From Microbacterium sp. SORGH_AS_0862 (GTDB lineage: Bacteria > Actinomycetota > Actinomycetes > Actinomycetales > Microbacteriaceae), in contig NZ_JAUTAY010000001.1 of the NCBI RefSeq assembly GCF_030818795.1, positions 124,001 to 188,000 of the forward strand: a stretch of DNA of 64,000 nucleotides, written 5' to 3'. The translations under genes and the position numbers were made by a program. Under the pieces are notes generated by a model, which was not told the origin of the DNA, did not search any database, and saw nothing but the letters and a program-made list of their open reading frames with translations. Shown in pieces: positions 18,330 through 27,678 of the stretch. Numbering within the stretch: the stretch's first letter is position 1; every line of letters begins with the position of its first letter.

Positions 18330-18335
18330 TAGCGT
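18330..18335 (+). promoter_or_regulatory. -10 hexamer TAGCGT before the Nudix gene
   Basis: TAGCGT ends 6 bases before ATG 18342, fitting a leaderless transcript divergent from dnaE. Confidence 0.5.
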
Positions 18336-18341
18336 TGCGGC

Positions 18342-18812
18342 ATGGCCACCCCCGAGTTCATCCTCGAACTGCGCCGCATGGTCGGCACGCATCCGCTCAC
18401 CCTCACGGGCGTCACGGCGGTGATCGTGCACGAGGGGCGCATCCTGCTGGGGCGGCGCAGCGACAACGGCGCGCTCACGCCGATCACGGGGATCGTCGAT
18501 CCGCACGAGGAGCCCGCCGACGCCGCGCGCCGGGAGGCCGAAGAGGAGGCGGGCGTCCGCATCCGCGTGGATCGCCTCGCCTGGGTGCATCAGATCCCGC
18601 GCGTCGTCTACGCGAACGGCGACCAGACGGACTACCTCGACCTCACCTTCCGCTGCGCATGGCTCGACGGCGACCCCTACCCCGCCGACGGCGAGATGAC
18701 CGAGGTGGGGTGGTACCCGCTCGACGACCTCTCGGGGCTGGATGACGAGATGCAGGCGCGCGTCGCCGCGGCTCTCGAGGACGGTCCGACCCGCTTCGCC
18801 GGCGGTCGGTGA
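18342..18812 (+). CDS. Nudix hydrolase
   Basis: A 156-residue Nudix pyrophosphohydrolase. The Nudix box runs from GIVDPHEEPADAARREAEEE to the AGV that follows (about residues 50-72) and keeps the REAEEE metal-binding glutamates. The substrate cannot be told from the box; an oxidised nucleotide or another nucleoside diphosphate derivative is possible. Divergent from dnaE, it overlaps the next gene by one base (TGATG at 18810-18814), so the two are probably coupled. Confidence 0.9.
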   Translation: MATPEFILELRRMVGTHPLTLTGVTAVIVHEGRILLGRRSDNGALTPITGIVDPHEEPADAARREAEEEAGVRIRVDRLAWVHQIPRVVYANGDQTDYLDLTFRCAWLDGDPYPADGEMTEVGWYPLDDLSGLDDEMQARVAAALEDGPTRFAGGR

Positions 18813-19417
18813 TGGCGACGGAAGCGTGGCACGAGCGCACGCTCGACGCGTTCCTCCGGGGCCTTCGCCGGGCGACCGGGAATCCGGGCGGCGGCGCCGC
18901 AGGCGGCATCGTGGCAGCGATCGGCGCGGCGCTCGGGACCATGGTGTGCAACTACACGCCCGATGAGCCTCGCGCCCGGGAACGCGCGCTCGCCCTGGGT
19001 CTGCTGGGCGATCGACTCGTCGCTGCCGCCGCGGCCGATGCCGAGGCCTCGGAGAGGCTGGGCGCCGCGCTCGCGCTGAGCGACTCTCCGGACCGCTCCG
19101 CGGCCGTGTTCTCCGCCGCGGCCGACGCCTGCGCCGCATCCGCCGCTCTCGGCGAGCTCGCCCTCACCGTGGCGCAGGAGCTTCGGACGGTGGCGGATGT
19201 GGGCAACCGCCACCTCATGTCGGATCTGGCCGTCGCGGCAGATATCACGGCCGCAGGCCTGGGCGCGGCCGCGACGAACCTCCGAGGCGGGCTCGAGCTC
19301 GCCGCGGCGCACGGCGATCCCGCCGCCCTCGAGGCCTCGTACCGTGCGCTGGTCGCGTCGCTGCTCGCCGCCCGCACCGACGCCCGCGCGCTGGCCGACC
19401 GCCTCGGCGAACCCTGA
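18812..19417 (+). CDS. Cyclodeaminase/cyclohydrolase-family protein
   Basis: A 201-residue, Ala-rich, all-helical protein resembling the formiminotransferase-cyclodeaminase C-terminal fold. The conserved PGGGAAGGIVAAIGAALGTMV stretch near residues 25-45 is broken here between PGGG and the helix end. Members act in folate one-carbon metabolism (5-formiminotetrahydrofolate or methenyl-tetrahydrofolate), but stand-alone copies in actinobacteria are mostly uncharacterised. It starts at ATG 18812, overlapping the Nudix stop, and ends upstream of a large hairpin. Confidence 0.75.
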   Translation: MATEAWHERTLDAFLRGLRRATGNPGGGAAGGIVAAIGAALGTMVCNYTPDEPRARERALALGLLGDRLVAAAAADAEASERLGAALALSDSPDRSAAVFSAAADACAASAALGELALTVAQELRTVADVGNRHLMSDLAVAADITAAGLGAAATNLRGGLELAAAHGDPAALEASYRALVASLLAARTDARALADRLGEP

Positions 19418-19454
19418 CCGCTCTCGCCTCGCTACCTCGGCGTCTCCCTTCCAC

Positions 19455-19525
19455 CGCGAGACTGCATCTCCGCGACGAGATCACGGGTGATCACCGTGAT
19501 CTCGTGAAGGGGATGCAGTCTCGCG
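19455..19525. repeat. 71-base two-tier dyad between convergent genes, likely bidirectional terminator
   Basis: Outer arms 19455-19468 and 19512-19525 pair over 14 bases. Inner arms 19475-19486 and 19494-19505 pair over 12 bases around a 7-base loop, with a symmetric 6-by-6 internal loop between them. It sits between the convergent cyclodeaminase-like gene and rluD. The elaborate stem could also be a dispersed palindromic element. Confidence 0.8.
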
Positions 19526-19583
19526 AGAAGAACGGGGCAGCATCCGTGCCCGCGGGATAGAGGGAAGGAGCGTGGCCCGCGGG

Positions 19584-20504
19584 TCAGTCCTGGCGCAGGA
19601 TTGCGAGAGCGGCGGCGAGATCCGGCGCGTACTCGGACGTGAAGGTGACCCACTCTCCGGTCAGCGGATGCGTGAACGAGAGCTCTCGAGCGTGGAGCCA
19701 CTGGCGGGTGAGGCCGAGACGCGCCGACATCGTCGGATCGGCGCCGTAGAGCGGGTCGCCCACGCACGGATGCCGGTGCGCGGCCATGTGCACGCGGATC
19801 TGGTGCGTGCGGCCGGTCTCGAGGTGCACCTCCAGCAGGGATGCGCCGGGGAAGGCCTCCAGCGTCTCGTAATGGGTCACCGAATCCTTGCCCTCGGGGC
19901 GGACCGCGAATTTCCAGGAGTGCGAGGGATGCCGCCCGATCGGTGCGTCGATCGTGCCCGCGAGAGGGTCCGGATGCCCCTGCACGACGGTGTGATAGAT
20001 CTTCTCGACCTCGCGCTCCTTGAACGCGCGCTTGAGCGCGGTGTAAGCGCTCTCGGTCTTCGCGACGACCATCAGCCCGCTGGTGCCGACGTCCAACCGG
20101 TGCACGACACCCTGCCGCTCCGCGGCGCCGGTCGTCGCGATCCGGTAGCCGCCGGCTGCGAGGGCGCCGAGCACCGTCGGGCCGTCCCATCCGAGGGACG
20201 GGTGTGCCGCCACCCCGGAAGGCTTGTCGACCACCACGATGTCGTCGTCGTCATGGACGATGCCGAGATCCGGCACGTCGACAGGGACGATCTCGGGCTC
20301 GCGCTTGGGCTCCCAACTGACCGAGAGCCAACCGCCCGCGCGCAGGCGGTCCGAGCGGCCGACGACCCGGCCGTCGAGCTCCACGCCGTCCGCGTCGGCG
20401 ATCTCGGCCGCGAACGTTCGCGAGAAACCGAGCATCTTCGCGAGCGCGGCGTCGACGCGGACGCCGTCGAGCCCGTCGGGAACGGGCATACTGCGTGATT
20501 CCAT
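19584..20504 (-). CDS. Ribosomal large-subunit pseudouridine synthase, RluD family
   Basis: A 306-residue RluA/RluD-type enzyme that isomerises uridines in 23S rRNA. It has an N-terminal S4-like RNA-binding region ([14 protein letters not shown]) and the catalytic segment [15 protein letters not shown], where the Asp is the nucleophile. Further family motifs are [13 protein letters not shown] and [16 protein letters not shown] 20504 overlaps the lspA stop by one base (TGATG), and the lspA-rluD pair is conserved in many bacteria. The exact target uridines cannot be assigned. Confidence 0.92.
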   Translation of the reverse strand: MESRSMPVPDGLDGVRVDAALAKMLGFSRTFAAEIADADGVELDGRVVGRSDRLRAGGWLSVSWEPKREPEIVPVDVPDLGIVHDDDDIVVVDKPSGVAAHPSLGWDGPTVLGALAAGGYRIATTGAAERQGVVHRLDVGTSGLMVVAKTESAYTALKRAFKEREVEKIYHTVVQGHPDPLAGTIDAPIGRHPSHSWKFAVRPEGKDSVTHYETLEAFPGASLLEVHLETGRTHQIRVHMAAHRHPCVGDPLYGADPTMSARLGLTRQWLHARELSFTHPLTGEWVTFTSEYAPDLAAALAILRQD

Positions 20505-21166
20505 CAGCTCTCGCGGCGGCCGTCACCCGCCGCCGGCGGAGCGCCCGCGTCGGGGTCGGCCGTGGGGAACAGCGGATCGCGCATCTCGCCGGTGCCGGCC
20601 GGCGTCGCCTCGCCCGACTCGGACGCATCCTCCGCCCGCGATTCGGCGTTCGAGCGACGCTCACGCGTTCCGTCGAAGCGGAGGCCGACCAGGACGAGCA
20701 GGGCGACGGAGATCATCATCGTCACGATGAAGATGTCGGCGACGTTGTAGATCGCGGGCATCATCCACGGCGTCGAGATGTAGTCGATCACGTGGCCGAC
20801 CGCGAATCCGGGTTCGCGGAACAGGCGGTCGGTGAGGTTGCCCAGGACGCCGCCGAGCAGCAGGCCCAGCACGACCGCCCAGATGCGAGAGCGGATGCGG
20901 CGAGCGATGACGACGATGGCCACAGCGACAGCCGCCATCGCGATCGTGAAGATCCAGGTCACGCCCTCGCCGAGCGAGAACGCCGCCCCGGGGTTTCTCA
21001 CGAGGTAGAAGATCAGGAAATCGCCGATGACGGGCACCGGCTGCTCCGGAGGCAGCTGGGCGATCGCGAGGAGCTTCGCAAACTGGTCGGCGGCCAGCAC
21101 CAGCACCGCGAGAGACGCGATGATGATGCCGGCCGCCGCCTGACGCAGGGGTCGTCGGTCCGACAA
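20504..21166 (-). CDS. lspA: Lipoprotein signal peptidase (signal peptidase II)
   Basis: This aspartic membrane protease cleaves the signal of lipidated prolipoproteins (CtaC in this window is a likely substrate). The 220-residue protein has four helices; the two catalytic aspartates lie in VGHVIDYIS and [25 protein letters not shown] and [12 protein letters not shown] are conserved family segments. The C-terminal about 50 residues form a hydrophilic Ala/Glu-rich extension. The start is TTG 21166, 8 bases after the divIVA stop. Confidence 0.95.
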   Translation of the reverse strand: MSDRRPLRQAAAGIIIASLAVLVLAADQFAKLLAIAQLPPEQPVPVIGDFLIFYLVRNPGAAFSLGEGVTWIFTIAMAAVAVAIVVIARRIRSRIWAVVLGLLLGGVLGNLTDRLFREPGFAVGHVIDYISTPWMMPAIYNVADIFIVTMMISVALLVLVGLRFDGTRERRSNAESRAEDASESGEATPAGTGEMRDPLFPTADPDAGAPPAAGDGRRES

Positions 21167-21174
21167 GGCCTTAC

Positions 21175-21780
21175 TCAGAGACCGATGGCCGAGACGGGAG
21201 TGTTGGACGAACCGCTGGGCGAGGTCTCGAGGTCGCGGAGCTTGCCCTCGATGAAGCTGCGCAGCTCGGCGCGGTAGTCGCGCTCGAACTGGCGGAGCTC
21301 GGTGATGCGGGCCTCGAGCGCCTTGCGCTCCTTCTCCTGGCGGGCGATCTCGTCGCGCCCCTTGGCCTCGGCCTCGGCGACGATGGTCGCGGCCTGAGCC
21401 TGGGCGTCGGCGATGAGCTGGTCGCGCTGCGCCTTGCCCTCGGCGACGTGCTCGTCGTGCAGACGCTGCGCGAGCTCGATGATGCCGGCGGTGGCTGCGG
21501 CACCCTCGGCGGGAGCCGGGGCCGGAGCGGGGACGGGAGCCGGAGCGGGCGTCTCGGCGACGGGCTCCTCGACGACGGTCTCCGCAGCAGCGGGAGCGGC
21601 GGGGGCGCCGGACTCGAGGGCCGCGACCTTCGCCTTCAGCTCATCGTTCTCGGCGATGGTCTTACGCCATTCGACGACGATCTCGTCGAGGAAGTCGTCG
21701 ACCTCGTCCGGGTCGAAGCCCTCCTTGAACCGGACGTGCTGGAACTGCTTGGTGACGACGTCATCCGGAGTCAATGCCAT
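21175..21780 (-). CDS. divIVA: DivIVA / Wag31 polar growth and division protein
   Basis: A coiled-coil protein that binds curved membrane at the poles and septum and directs apical growth in actinobacteria. The N-terminal DivIVA signature reads LTPDDVVTKQFQHVRFKEGF followed by DPDEVDDFLDEIV. An Ala/Pro-rich linker (about residues 60-105) and a long coiled coil (about 110-185) follow. At 201 residues it is shorter than Wag31 of mycobacteria. It is in the usual ftsZ-yggS-sepF-yggT-divIVA order. Confidence 0.95.
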   Translation of the reverse strand: MALTPDDVVTKQFQHVRFKEGFDPDEVDDFLDEIVVEWRKTIAENDELKAKVAALESGAPAAPAAAETVVEEPVAETPAPAPVPAPAPAPAEGAAATAGIIELAQRLHDEHVAEGKAQRDQLIADAQAQAATIVAEAEAKGRDEIARQEKERKALEARITELRQFERDYRAELRSFIEGKLRDLETSPSGSSNTPVSAIGL

Positions 21781-21873
21781 GATGATTCCTCTTTCGGGGC
21801 GTGGCGGCGTGCCGATTTCAGGGGGATGATGCCCGCGGACGGGCCGCTTCAGCCAAGCATAGTCGGCCGTGAA

Positions 21874-22173
21874 TCACCTTGCGAGGGAACCGGTGACCGA
21901 TAGCAGGATGAAACAGAGCAGCATCGTCAGCGTGAACGCGAAGTCGATCGCGATCGGGCCGACGCGCAGCGGGGGGATGAAACGACGGAACAGCTTGATG
22001 GGCGGGTCCGTGACCGTGTAGACGAGCTCAGCGGCCACGAGACCCGCGCCGCTGGGGCGCCATTCGCGGTTGAAGATGGGGATGTAATCCAGCACCAACC
22101 GCGCGAACAGCACCAGCAGGTAGATCAGCAGCAGGATGTTCGCGATCGAGGCGACGAGGCGGACGACCTCCAC
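21874..22173 (-). CDS. YggT family membrane protein
   Basis: A 99-residue protein with two hydrophobic stretches (about residues 4-24 and 75-95) and the family segment FARLVLDYIPIF between them, then YTVTDPPIKLFRRFIPP. The YggT family is tied to division and osmotic tolerance but has no settled biochemical role. It lies 6 bases after sepF in the conserved division cluster. The 93 bases that follow, before divIVA, contain the divIVA upstream region with no clear hairpin. Confidence 0.9.
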   Translation of the reverse strand: MEVVRLVASIANILLLIYLLVLFARLVLDYIPIFNREWRPSGAGLVAAELVYTVTDPPIKLFRRFIPPLRVGPIAIDFAFTLTMLLCFILLSVTGSLAR

Positions 22174-22179
22174 GACGCG

Positions 22180-22650
22180 TTACTGCTGTGCAGCGAACGG
22201 CGTCGCTTCGGGGTCGGCCTGCGCGACGGCTCCGTCGCCCGAGACGGCGACGTTCTCCGGCGAGAGCAGGAACACCTTGCTCGTCACGCGCTCGATGCGC
22301 CCGTAGAGGCCCAGCGAGAGTCCGCTCGCGAAGTCGATGAGACGGCGCGCGTCGGCGTCGCTCATCTGCGACAGGTTGATGATGACCGGCACGCCCTCGC
22401 GGAAGTTCTCTGCGATGATCTGGGCATCGCGGTACTGCTTGGGGTGCACGGTGAGAATCTCCGTCACCGCGCCGACGGACGGCTGACGGACGACCGCGGG
22501 GCGGTGGATGGGGGTCACGGGCGCGGCTTTCTCGACGACCTGCTCGGGCTTGCTGCGGCGCTCGCGCACCGGAGCGGGCTGCTCCTCGTAGACCTCTTCC
22601 TCGTCAGCGAGGCCCAGGTAGACCATGGTCTTCTTCAGCGGGTTCGACAT
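22180..22650 (-). CDS. sepF: Cell division protein SepF
   Basis: SepF ties FtsZ filaments to the membrane and is the main FtsZ anchor in actinobacteria, which lack FtsA. The 156-residue protein has a short N-terminal amphipathic segment ([19 protein letters not shown]), a Pro/Glu-rich linker, and the C-terminal dimer domain ([20 protein letters not shown] then [17 protein letters not shown]). ATG 22650 is chosen because GGAGG lies about 5 bases upstream and the N-terminus matches the family. Confidence 0.95.
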   Translation of the reverse strand: MSNPLKKTMVYLGLADEEEVYEEQPAPVRERRSKPEQVVEKAAPVTPIHRPAVVRQPSVGAVTEILTVHPKQYRDAQIIAENFREGVPVIINLSQMSDADARRLIDFASGLSLGLYGRIERVTSKVFLLSPENVAVSGDGAVAQADPEATPFAAQQ

Positions 22651-22681
22651 CGCATCCTCCGTTTGCTCGTCCTCTTCGAGG

Positions 22682-23371
22682 CTAACCGTGTAGCGGGCGC
22701 GGACCCGTGATTGCCGACCCGATCCGCAGGTGTGTCGCGCCCGCGGCGATCGCTTCGACGAAATCACCGGTCATCCCGGCAGAGATCCAGCTCGCCGCGG
22801 GCTCGAGTCGGCGCACGCGCGTAGCGTACTCGGCCACACGGGCGAAAGCCGCGGCGGGTTCTTCGTCCAGGGGCGCCACCGCCATCACCCCGCGCAGGCG
22901 CAGCGTGTCGCAGCCGAGAACGTGCTCGACCAGCGCCTCCAGGCCGTCCGGGGCGACTCCCCCGCGTCCCGGGTCATCGGTGAGGTTGATCTGCACCAGC
23001 ACGTCGAGCGGGGCGTCGCCCTCGCCGGCGGCGCGCTGCAGCGCATCGGCGAGTCGCGCGCGATCGATCGTATGGACCGCGGATGCGGCATCTCGGATGG
23101 CGCGCGCCTTGTTGGTCTGGGCCTGACCGATGAACTGCCACACCAGATCCGCGAGGTCGGATGTCTCCTCGCGCTTGGTCGACAGCTCCTGCTGACGGTT
23201 CTCCCCCACCTCGCGCACGCCGAGCGCGTGAAGCTCACGCACGAGCGACGCGGGGTGGAACTTGGTGACCACAATCCGGGTGATGTCGGTCGCGTCTCGG
23301 CCTGCGGCTCGCGCCGCATCCGCGATGCGCTCGTCGATCGATGCCAGACGGGATGCGAGGGTGTCGCCCAC
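22682..23371 (-). CDS. PLP-binding YggS/PROSC family protein
   Basis: A 229-residue PLP-binding protein that keeps vitamin B6 in balance rather than acting as a racemase. The PLP lysine is in [15 protein letters not shown] (about residue 37); [13 protein letters not shown] and the C-terminal [12 protein letters not shown] fit the family. It sits between ftsZ and sepF, a position conserved across Gram-positive bacteria. Start is GTG 23371. Confidence 0.93.
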   Translation of the reverse strand: MGDTLASRLASIDERIADAARAAGRDATDITRIVVTKFHPASLVRELHALGVREVGENRQQELSTKREETSDLADLVWQFIGQAQTNKARAIRDAASAVHTIDRARLADALQRAAGEGDAPLDVLVQINLTDDPGRGGVAPDGLEALVEHVLGCDTLRLRGVMAVAPLDEEPAAAFARVAEYATRVRRLEPAASWISAGMTGDFVEAIAAGATHLRIGSAITGPRPLHG

Positions 23372-23436
23372 TCGTCCTCCAGGAGAATCGGCACGGGCGG
23401 GTCACGGATACCCGCGACCCGCCCGTTGCGCGTGAC

Positions 23437-24606
23437 TTACTTCAGGAAGTCGGGGATGTCGAGGTCGTCATCGCCGAAGGCGGAGTCGTACGAGGACGAC
23501 TCCGACACTCCCGCGGTGACCGGCACTGCCGGCGGCTCCTCCGCGGCGGGGACCGGGGTCGATGCGGCTTCCTCCGCGGCGACGGCCGGCGCAGCGGGCG
23601 TCGTGAGCGGATTCACGGCGGGTCGCGTCGCCGTGACGGGCTCGAGGCGCGGGCTGGGCTCGCCGCCGTCGAATCCCGCCGCGATGACCGTCACGCGCAC
23701 CTCGTCGCCGAGGGTGTCGTCGATGACCGTACCGAAGATGATGTTCGCCTCCGGGTGCGCCGCTTCCTTCACGAGCTGCGCCGCATCGTTGATCTCGAAG
23801 ATGCCGAGGTTCGAACCGCCCTGGATGGACAGCAGCACACCGTGCGCGCCCTCGATCGAGGCCTCCAGCAGCGGCGACTCGACGGCCAGCTCGGCCGCCT
23901 TGATGGCGCGGTCCGCACCGCGAGACGATCCGATGCCCATGAGGGCCGAGCCGGCCCCCTGCATGACGGACTTCACGTCGGCGAAGTCGAGGTTGATGAG
24001 ACCCGGGGTCGTGATGAGGTCTGTGATGCCCTGCACACCGGCGAGCAGCACCTGATCCGCCGTGGCGAAGGCCTCGATCATCGAGATGCCCCGGTCGCTG
24101 ATCTCCAGCAGACGGTCGTTGGGGACGACGATGAGGGTGTCGACCTCTTCCTTCAGCTTCGCGACGCCCGCCTCAGCCTGGCTCTGGCGACGGCGACCCT
24201 CGAAGGAGAACGGCTTGGTGACGACACCGATCGTCAGGGCGCCGATCGACTTGGCGATACGCGCCACCACGGGCGCGCCGCCCGTGCCGGTCCCGCCGCC
24301 CTCGCCGGCCGTCACGAAGACCATGTCGGCACCGGCCAGCGCCTCTTCGATCTCCTCGGCGTGATCCTCGGCGGCACGTCGGCCGACCTCGGGATCCGCT
24401 CCCGCTCCGAGACCGCGCGTGAGTTCACGACCGACGTCGAGCTTGACGTCCGCGTCGCTCATCAACAGCGCCTGGGCGTCGGTGTTCACCGCGATGAACT
24501 CCACTCCGCGCAGACCCAGCTCGATCATCCGATTGACGGCGTTGACTCCACCGCCACCCACCCCGACGACCTTGATGACCGCGAGGTAGTTCTGGTTCTG
24601 GCTCAT
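23437..24606 (-). CDS. ftsZ: Cell division GTPase FtsZ
   Basis: The tubulin homologue that forms the division ring. The 389-residue protein shows the nucleotide-binding [17 protein letters not shown], the tubulin signature [10 protein letters not shown], and the T7 loop region with [14 protein letters not shown] Pro/Ala-rich linker (about residues 315-370) leads to the C-terminal peptide [11 protein letters not shown], which binds SepF. ATG 24606 has GAAAGGG upstream. The 181-base spacer before it contains an AT-rich block that is the likely promoter. Confidence 0.98.
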   Translation of the reverse strand: MSQNQNYLAVIKVVGVGGGGVNAVNRMIELGLRGVEFIAVNTDAQALLMSDADVKLDVGRELTRGLGAGADPEVGRRAAEDHAEEIEEALAGADMVFVTAGEGGGTGTGGAPVVARIAKSIGALTIGVVTKPFSFEGRRRQSQAEAGVAKLKEEVDTLIVVPNDRLLEISDRGISMIEAFATADQVLLAGVQGITDLITTPGLINLDFADVKSVMQGAGSALMGIGSSRGADRAIKAAELAVESPLLEASIEGAHGVLLSIQGGSNLGIFEINDAAQLVKEAAHPEANIIFGTVIDDTLGDEVRVTVIAAGFDGGEPSPRLEPVTATRPAVNPLTTPAAPAVAAEEAASTPVPAAEEPPAVPVTAGVSESSSYDSAFGDDDLDIPDFLK

Positions 24607-24654
24607 CCCAGCCCTTTCGTCTCGTTGAACCGACGTCCCTACCGAAGCGTTGAA

Positions 24655-24715
24655 CCTTAAACCTCATGTAAAGGGTTAAAGTATTGCCCGGTATGCAATT
24701 CCTGAATCGAAGGTA
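24655..24715 (-). promoter_or_regulatory. AT-rich ftsZ upstream block with imperfect dyad
   Basis: This 60-base block is much richer in A and T than its surroundings. On the minus strand CTTTAACC and GGTTTAAG flank CTTTACATGA, forming a dyad with one mismatch. It lies 50-110 bases before the ftsZ ATG and is the best candidate for the ftsZ promoter or operator. I cannot fix the -35/-10 pair. Confidence 0.45.
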
Positions 24716-24787
24716 TGCGCCGCACGCCGTGGCGCCCGCAGGCGCGCGGGCGTGTCGCCCAAGTCCTGCGCGATTCGTCGCCGGGCG

Positions 24788-25792
24788 TCAGCGGATGACG
24801 GGGACCTCGGGCGAGGAGACGTCGTAGACGGCCACACCGTCCGGCGGACGCGTCGCCGTCAGCTTCTGCAGCACGAGGGCCTTGAGAGCCGACTCGTCCG
24901 CACTCCCCCACACGACGCGGGTGTTGGTCCCGCCCAGGGTCAGCGTCACGTCGTCGGCGGTCTTGGCCTCGACCTGCGTCACCTGGGCACGCAGGTCGGC
25001 GGGCAGGGCGCGCATCGTCCTGCCGATCGCGGCGAACGCCACTCCGTCCTCACCGCCGGCGGCATCGACGAGCGGGTACCCCGCCTGCGGTGTCGGGGAG
25101 GTCGAGAGCGCGACGCCGGCCGCGTCCACCAGGGTGTATCCGGCCGCACCGGAGATCACTCCGATGGGCGTCCGCTCCACGATCCGCACCACGAGCTCAT
25201 GCGGCGGACGCGCTTCCAGCGTGTAGCTCTCCACGAGCGGGAAGGCCACGAGCGCCGCCTTGATCGAGGACGCGTCGATCGCGGCGAGCGGGGTGCCGCG
25301 CTGACCGTCGAGGGCGGCCTCGACGTCGGCGGCGGCCAGCTGCGATGTGCCCACGACGGTGATCTGCTGCACGGCGAACAGCGGACTGTAGGCCGCGCCG
25401 ACGGTGGCGATCGTGACGAGCACGAGGGATGCGGCCGTGCTCAACCAGATGATGCGCCGGCGGCGCTGGCGGACCGTGAATCGCCGGACCTCGGCTCGCA
25501 GCGCCTTGCGGCGGGAGCGGGCGGCGCGCCAGACGTCGCGCCATCCGACGGGTGCCGTGTCGCTGTCGGGGCGCGCGAGATCCTCACCGCCGCCGGCCGG
25601 AGCCGTGTCGGTCTTCGGGGTCGCAGACGCGCCCGGGGCCGGGAACAGCGGCGCGATCGGCGCCGTCTCCTGCAGATCCTCGTGCGCGGCCGGCCGCGGC
25701 GCGTCCTCGCGCGGCGGCGTCGCCGGACGCGCGCGCAGCGGTGCATCGGCGGGCTTCCCGCCTTGCGGCGGCAACGGCGAGGGTCGACGCAT
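24788..25792 (-). CDS. ftsQ: Cell division protein FtsQ
   Basis: A divisome scaffold of 334 residues. A long Pro/Ala-rich cytoplasmic N-terminus (about 1-85) and a basic stretch lead to one membrane helix (IIWLSTAASLVLVTIATVGA, about 115-135). Then come the extracytoplasmic POTRA domain (VQQITVVGTSQLAAADVEAA) and the FtsQ beta domain to the C-terminus. It overlaps nothing but follows murC by 2 bases, so the two are co-transcribed. Confidence 0.92.
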   Translation of the reverse strand: MRRPSPLPPQGGKPADAPLRARPATPPREDAPRPAAHEDLQETAPIAPLFPAPGASATPKTDTAPAGGGEDLARPDSDTAPVGWRDVWRAARSRRKALRAEVRRFTVRQRRRRIIWLSTAASLVLVTIATVGAAYSPLFAVQQITVVGTSQLAAADVEAALDGQRGTPLAAIDASSIKAALVAFPLVESYTLEARPPHELVVRIVERTPIGVISGAAGYTLVDAAGVALSTSPTPQAGYPLVDAAGGEDGVAFAAIGRTMRALPADLRAQVTQVEAKTADDVTLTLGGTNTRVVWGSADESALKALVLQKLTATRPPDGVAVYDVSSPEVPVIR

Positions 25793-25794
25793 CC

Positions 25795-27201
25795 TCAGTC
25801 CTCGTGCGTCGCCGTGGCGGAGAGCGCGCCGAGCACCTGCGGGATGATCTGGTACACGTTGCCGCAGCCGAGCGTGATGACGAAGTCGCCCTCACGGGCG
25901 ATCTCGGCGGTGTAGTCGGCGGCCTCCTGCCAGTCGGCCACGTAATGCACGCGCGCGGCGTCGACGAACGCGTCGCTCACGAGCTCTCCGGTCACGCCGG
26001 GGATCGGATCTTCTCGCGCTCCGTAGACGTCGAGCACGACCGTGTGGTCGGCGAGCTCTTCGAGCACCCGGGCGAACTCGCGCGACATGAGCTGCGTGCG
26101 CGAGTAGGTGTGCGGCTGGTGGACCGCGATCAGCCGCCCCGACCCCACGACCGTGCGTGCGGCGCTCAGCGCGGCCTGCACCTCGGTCGGGTGATGCGCG
26201 TAGTCGTCGTAGACGCTCACACCGCGCTCGACACCGTGCAGCTCGAATCGGCGCACCGTGCCCGAGAATCCGGCGACGGCCCGCACCGCGTAGGCGAACG
26301 CGTACCCCAGCGCGACGAGCACGGCGATCGCGCCGGCAGCGTTGATGGCGTTGTGCTCGCCCGGAACGGAGAGCGCCACGCGCTCAGACCGCCCCTCGAA
26401 GCTCACGGTGAACGACACCGCCGCGGCGGCGTCGATGTCGGTGGCGCGCACGTCCGCGCTGTCGTCCGTGCCGAACGTCAGCACGTTCTCGTGCCGGATG
26501 CGAGCGCGCACCTCACGGGCACCGGGATCGTCGGACGAGATCACGACCGCCTCGGAGGCGTCGTCGGCGAAGCGGACGAAGCCGTCGAAGAACGCCTCGC
26601 GGCTCCCCCAGTGATCGAGGTGGTCGGGGTCGACGTTGGTGATGAGCGCGATGGAAGTGTCGTAGAGCAGGAACGTGCCGTCGGACTCATCCGCCTCGAT
26701 GACGAAGAGATCGTCCGAACCTGAGCCGCTGGACGTGCCGAGCTGCGCGATGACACCGCCGTTGACGAAGTTCGGGTCGGCACCGAGCGATTGCAGCGCC
26801 GTGACGATCATCCCGGTGGAGGTCGTCTTGCCGTGCGCTCCCGCGACCGCTACCAGCGGGCGGGACCCGATGAGCCAGTGGAGCGCCTGCGAGCGGTGGA
26901 TGACGCTCAGACCGCGCTCCTTGGCCGTCACGAACTCGGGGTTCTCCGGCCAGATGGCGCCGGTGTGCACCACCGTGTCCGCATCCCCGAGATGGGCGGC
27001 GTCGTGGCCCACGTGCACCTCGGCACCGGCCGCGGCGAGCTCGCGCAGCGCACGGGAGTCGGAACGGTCCGACCCGGACACGCGGATGCCGCGCTCGAGG
27101 AACATCTTCGCGAGTCCGGACATCCCGGATCCGCCGATGCCGATGAAATGGGCCGCCGTGATGTCGGCGGGCAGGGGAAGGCTCAGGTCGGGTCTGATCA
27201 T
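25795..27201 (-). CDS. murC: UDP-N-acetylmuramate-L-alanine ligase
   Basis: Adds L-alanine to UDP-MurNAc in the cytoplasm, the first amino-acid step of peptidoglycan precursor synthesis. The 468-residue protein has the N-terminal [17 protein letters not shown], the ATP loop [13 protein letters not shown], and [11 protein letters not shown] of Mur ligases. ATG 27201 is preferred over an in-frame TTG three codons upstream, since the family begins about 15-20 residues before the GIGG motif. A plus-strand GntR gene separates it from murG. Confidence 0.96.
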   Translation of the reverse strand: MIRPDLSLPLPADITAAHFIGIGGSGMSGLAKMFLERGIRVSGSDRSDSRALRELAAAGAEVHVGHDAAHLGDADTVVHTGAIWPENPEFVTAKERGLSVIHRSQALHWLIGSRPLVAVAGAHGKTTSTGMIVTALQSLGADPNFVNGGVIAQLGTSSGSGSDDLFVIEADESDGTFLLYDTSIALITNVDPDHLDHWGSREAFFDGFVRFADDASEAVVISSDDPGAREVRARIRHENVLTFGTDDSADVRATDIDAAAAVSFTVSFEGRSERVALSVPGEHNAINAAGAIAVLVALGYAFAYAVRAVAGFSGTVRRFELHGVERGVSVYDDYAHHPTEVQAALSAARTVVGSGRLIAVHQPHTYSRTQLMSREFARVLEELADHTVVLDVYGAREDPIPGVTGELVSDAFVDAARVHYVADWQEAADYTAEIAREGDFVITLGCGNVYQIIPQVLGALSATATHED

Positions 27202-27305
27202 GACCGTCAAAGTCTACGTTCGCCCCGTCCGAGCACGGCTCCGGCACGCGCGGGCGGAGTCGGTCCGCATTGACGACGCTCTGCGCCGACGCTACGAAGG
27301 AGAGC

Positions 27306-27671
27306 ATGCTCTCGCTGAACGTCGATCCGACTCTCGCCGAACCGCCCTACGCGCAGTTGCGCTCGCAGATCGTCGGCGCGATCTCGGCGGGCTCGCTCGT
27401 CCCCGGCACGAAGCTGCCCACCGTTCGAGCGCTCGCGGACCAGCTCGGCGTCGCACCCGGGACGGTGGCCCGCGCGTACAAGGAGCTCGAGGCGGACGGC
27501 GTGATCGAGACGCGAGGCCGCGCGGGGACGTTCGTGTCGTTCGCGGAGGACCCGCTGCGCCGCCAGGCCCAGCGGGCGGCGACGGAGTACGCCGCCCAGG
27601 TGCGTTCGCTCGCGATCACCGACGACGACGCGCTCACGCTGGTTGCCGACGCGCTGCGCGCGATGCGCTGA
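27306..27671 (+). CDS. GntR-family (YtrA-like) transcriptional regulator
   Basis: A small 121-residue GntR regulator consisting mostly of the winged-helix domain: PPYAQLRSQIVGAISAGSLV then GTKLPTVRALADQLGVAPGT and VIETRGRAGTFVS. The short C-terminal helix and lack of an effector domain match the YtrA type, which often controls ABC transporters. ATG 27306 is preceded by AAGGAGAG, a good ribosome site. It is on the plus strand inside the minus-strand dcw cluster, divergent from murC and convergent with murG. No transporter target is adjacent. Confidence 0.88.
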   Translation: MLSLNVDPTLAEPPYAQLRSQIVGAISAGSLVPGTKLPTVRALADQLGVAPGTVARAYKELEADGVIETRGRAGTFVSFAEDPLRRQAQRAATEYAAQVRSLAITDDDALTLVADALRAMR

Positions 27672-27678
27672 GCCCGGT

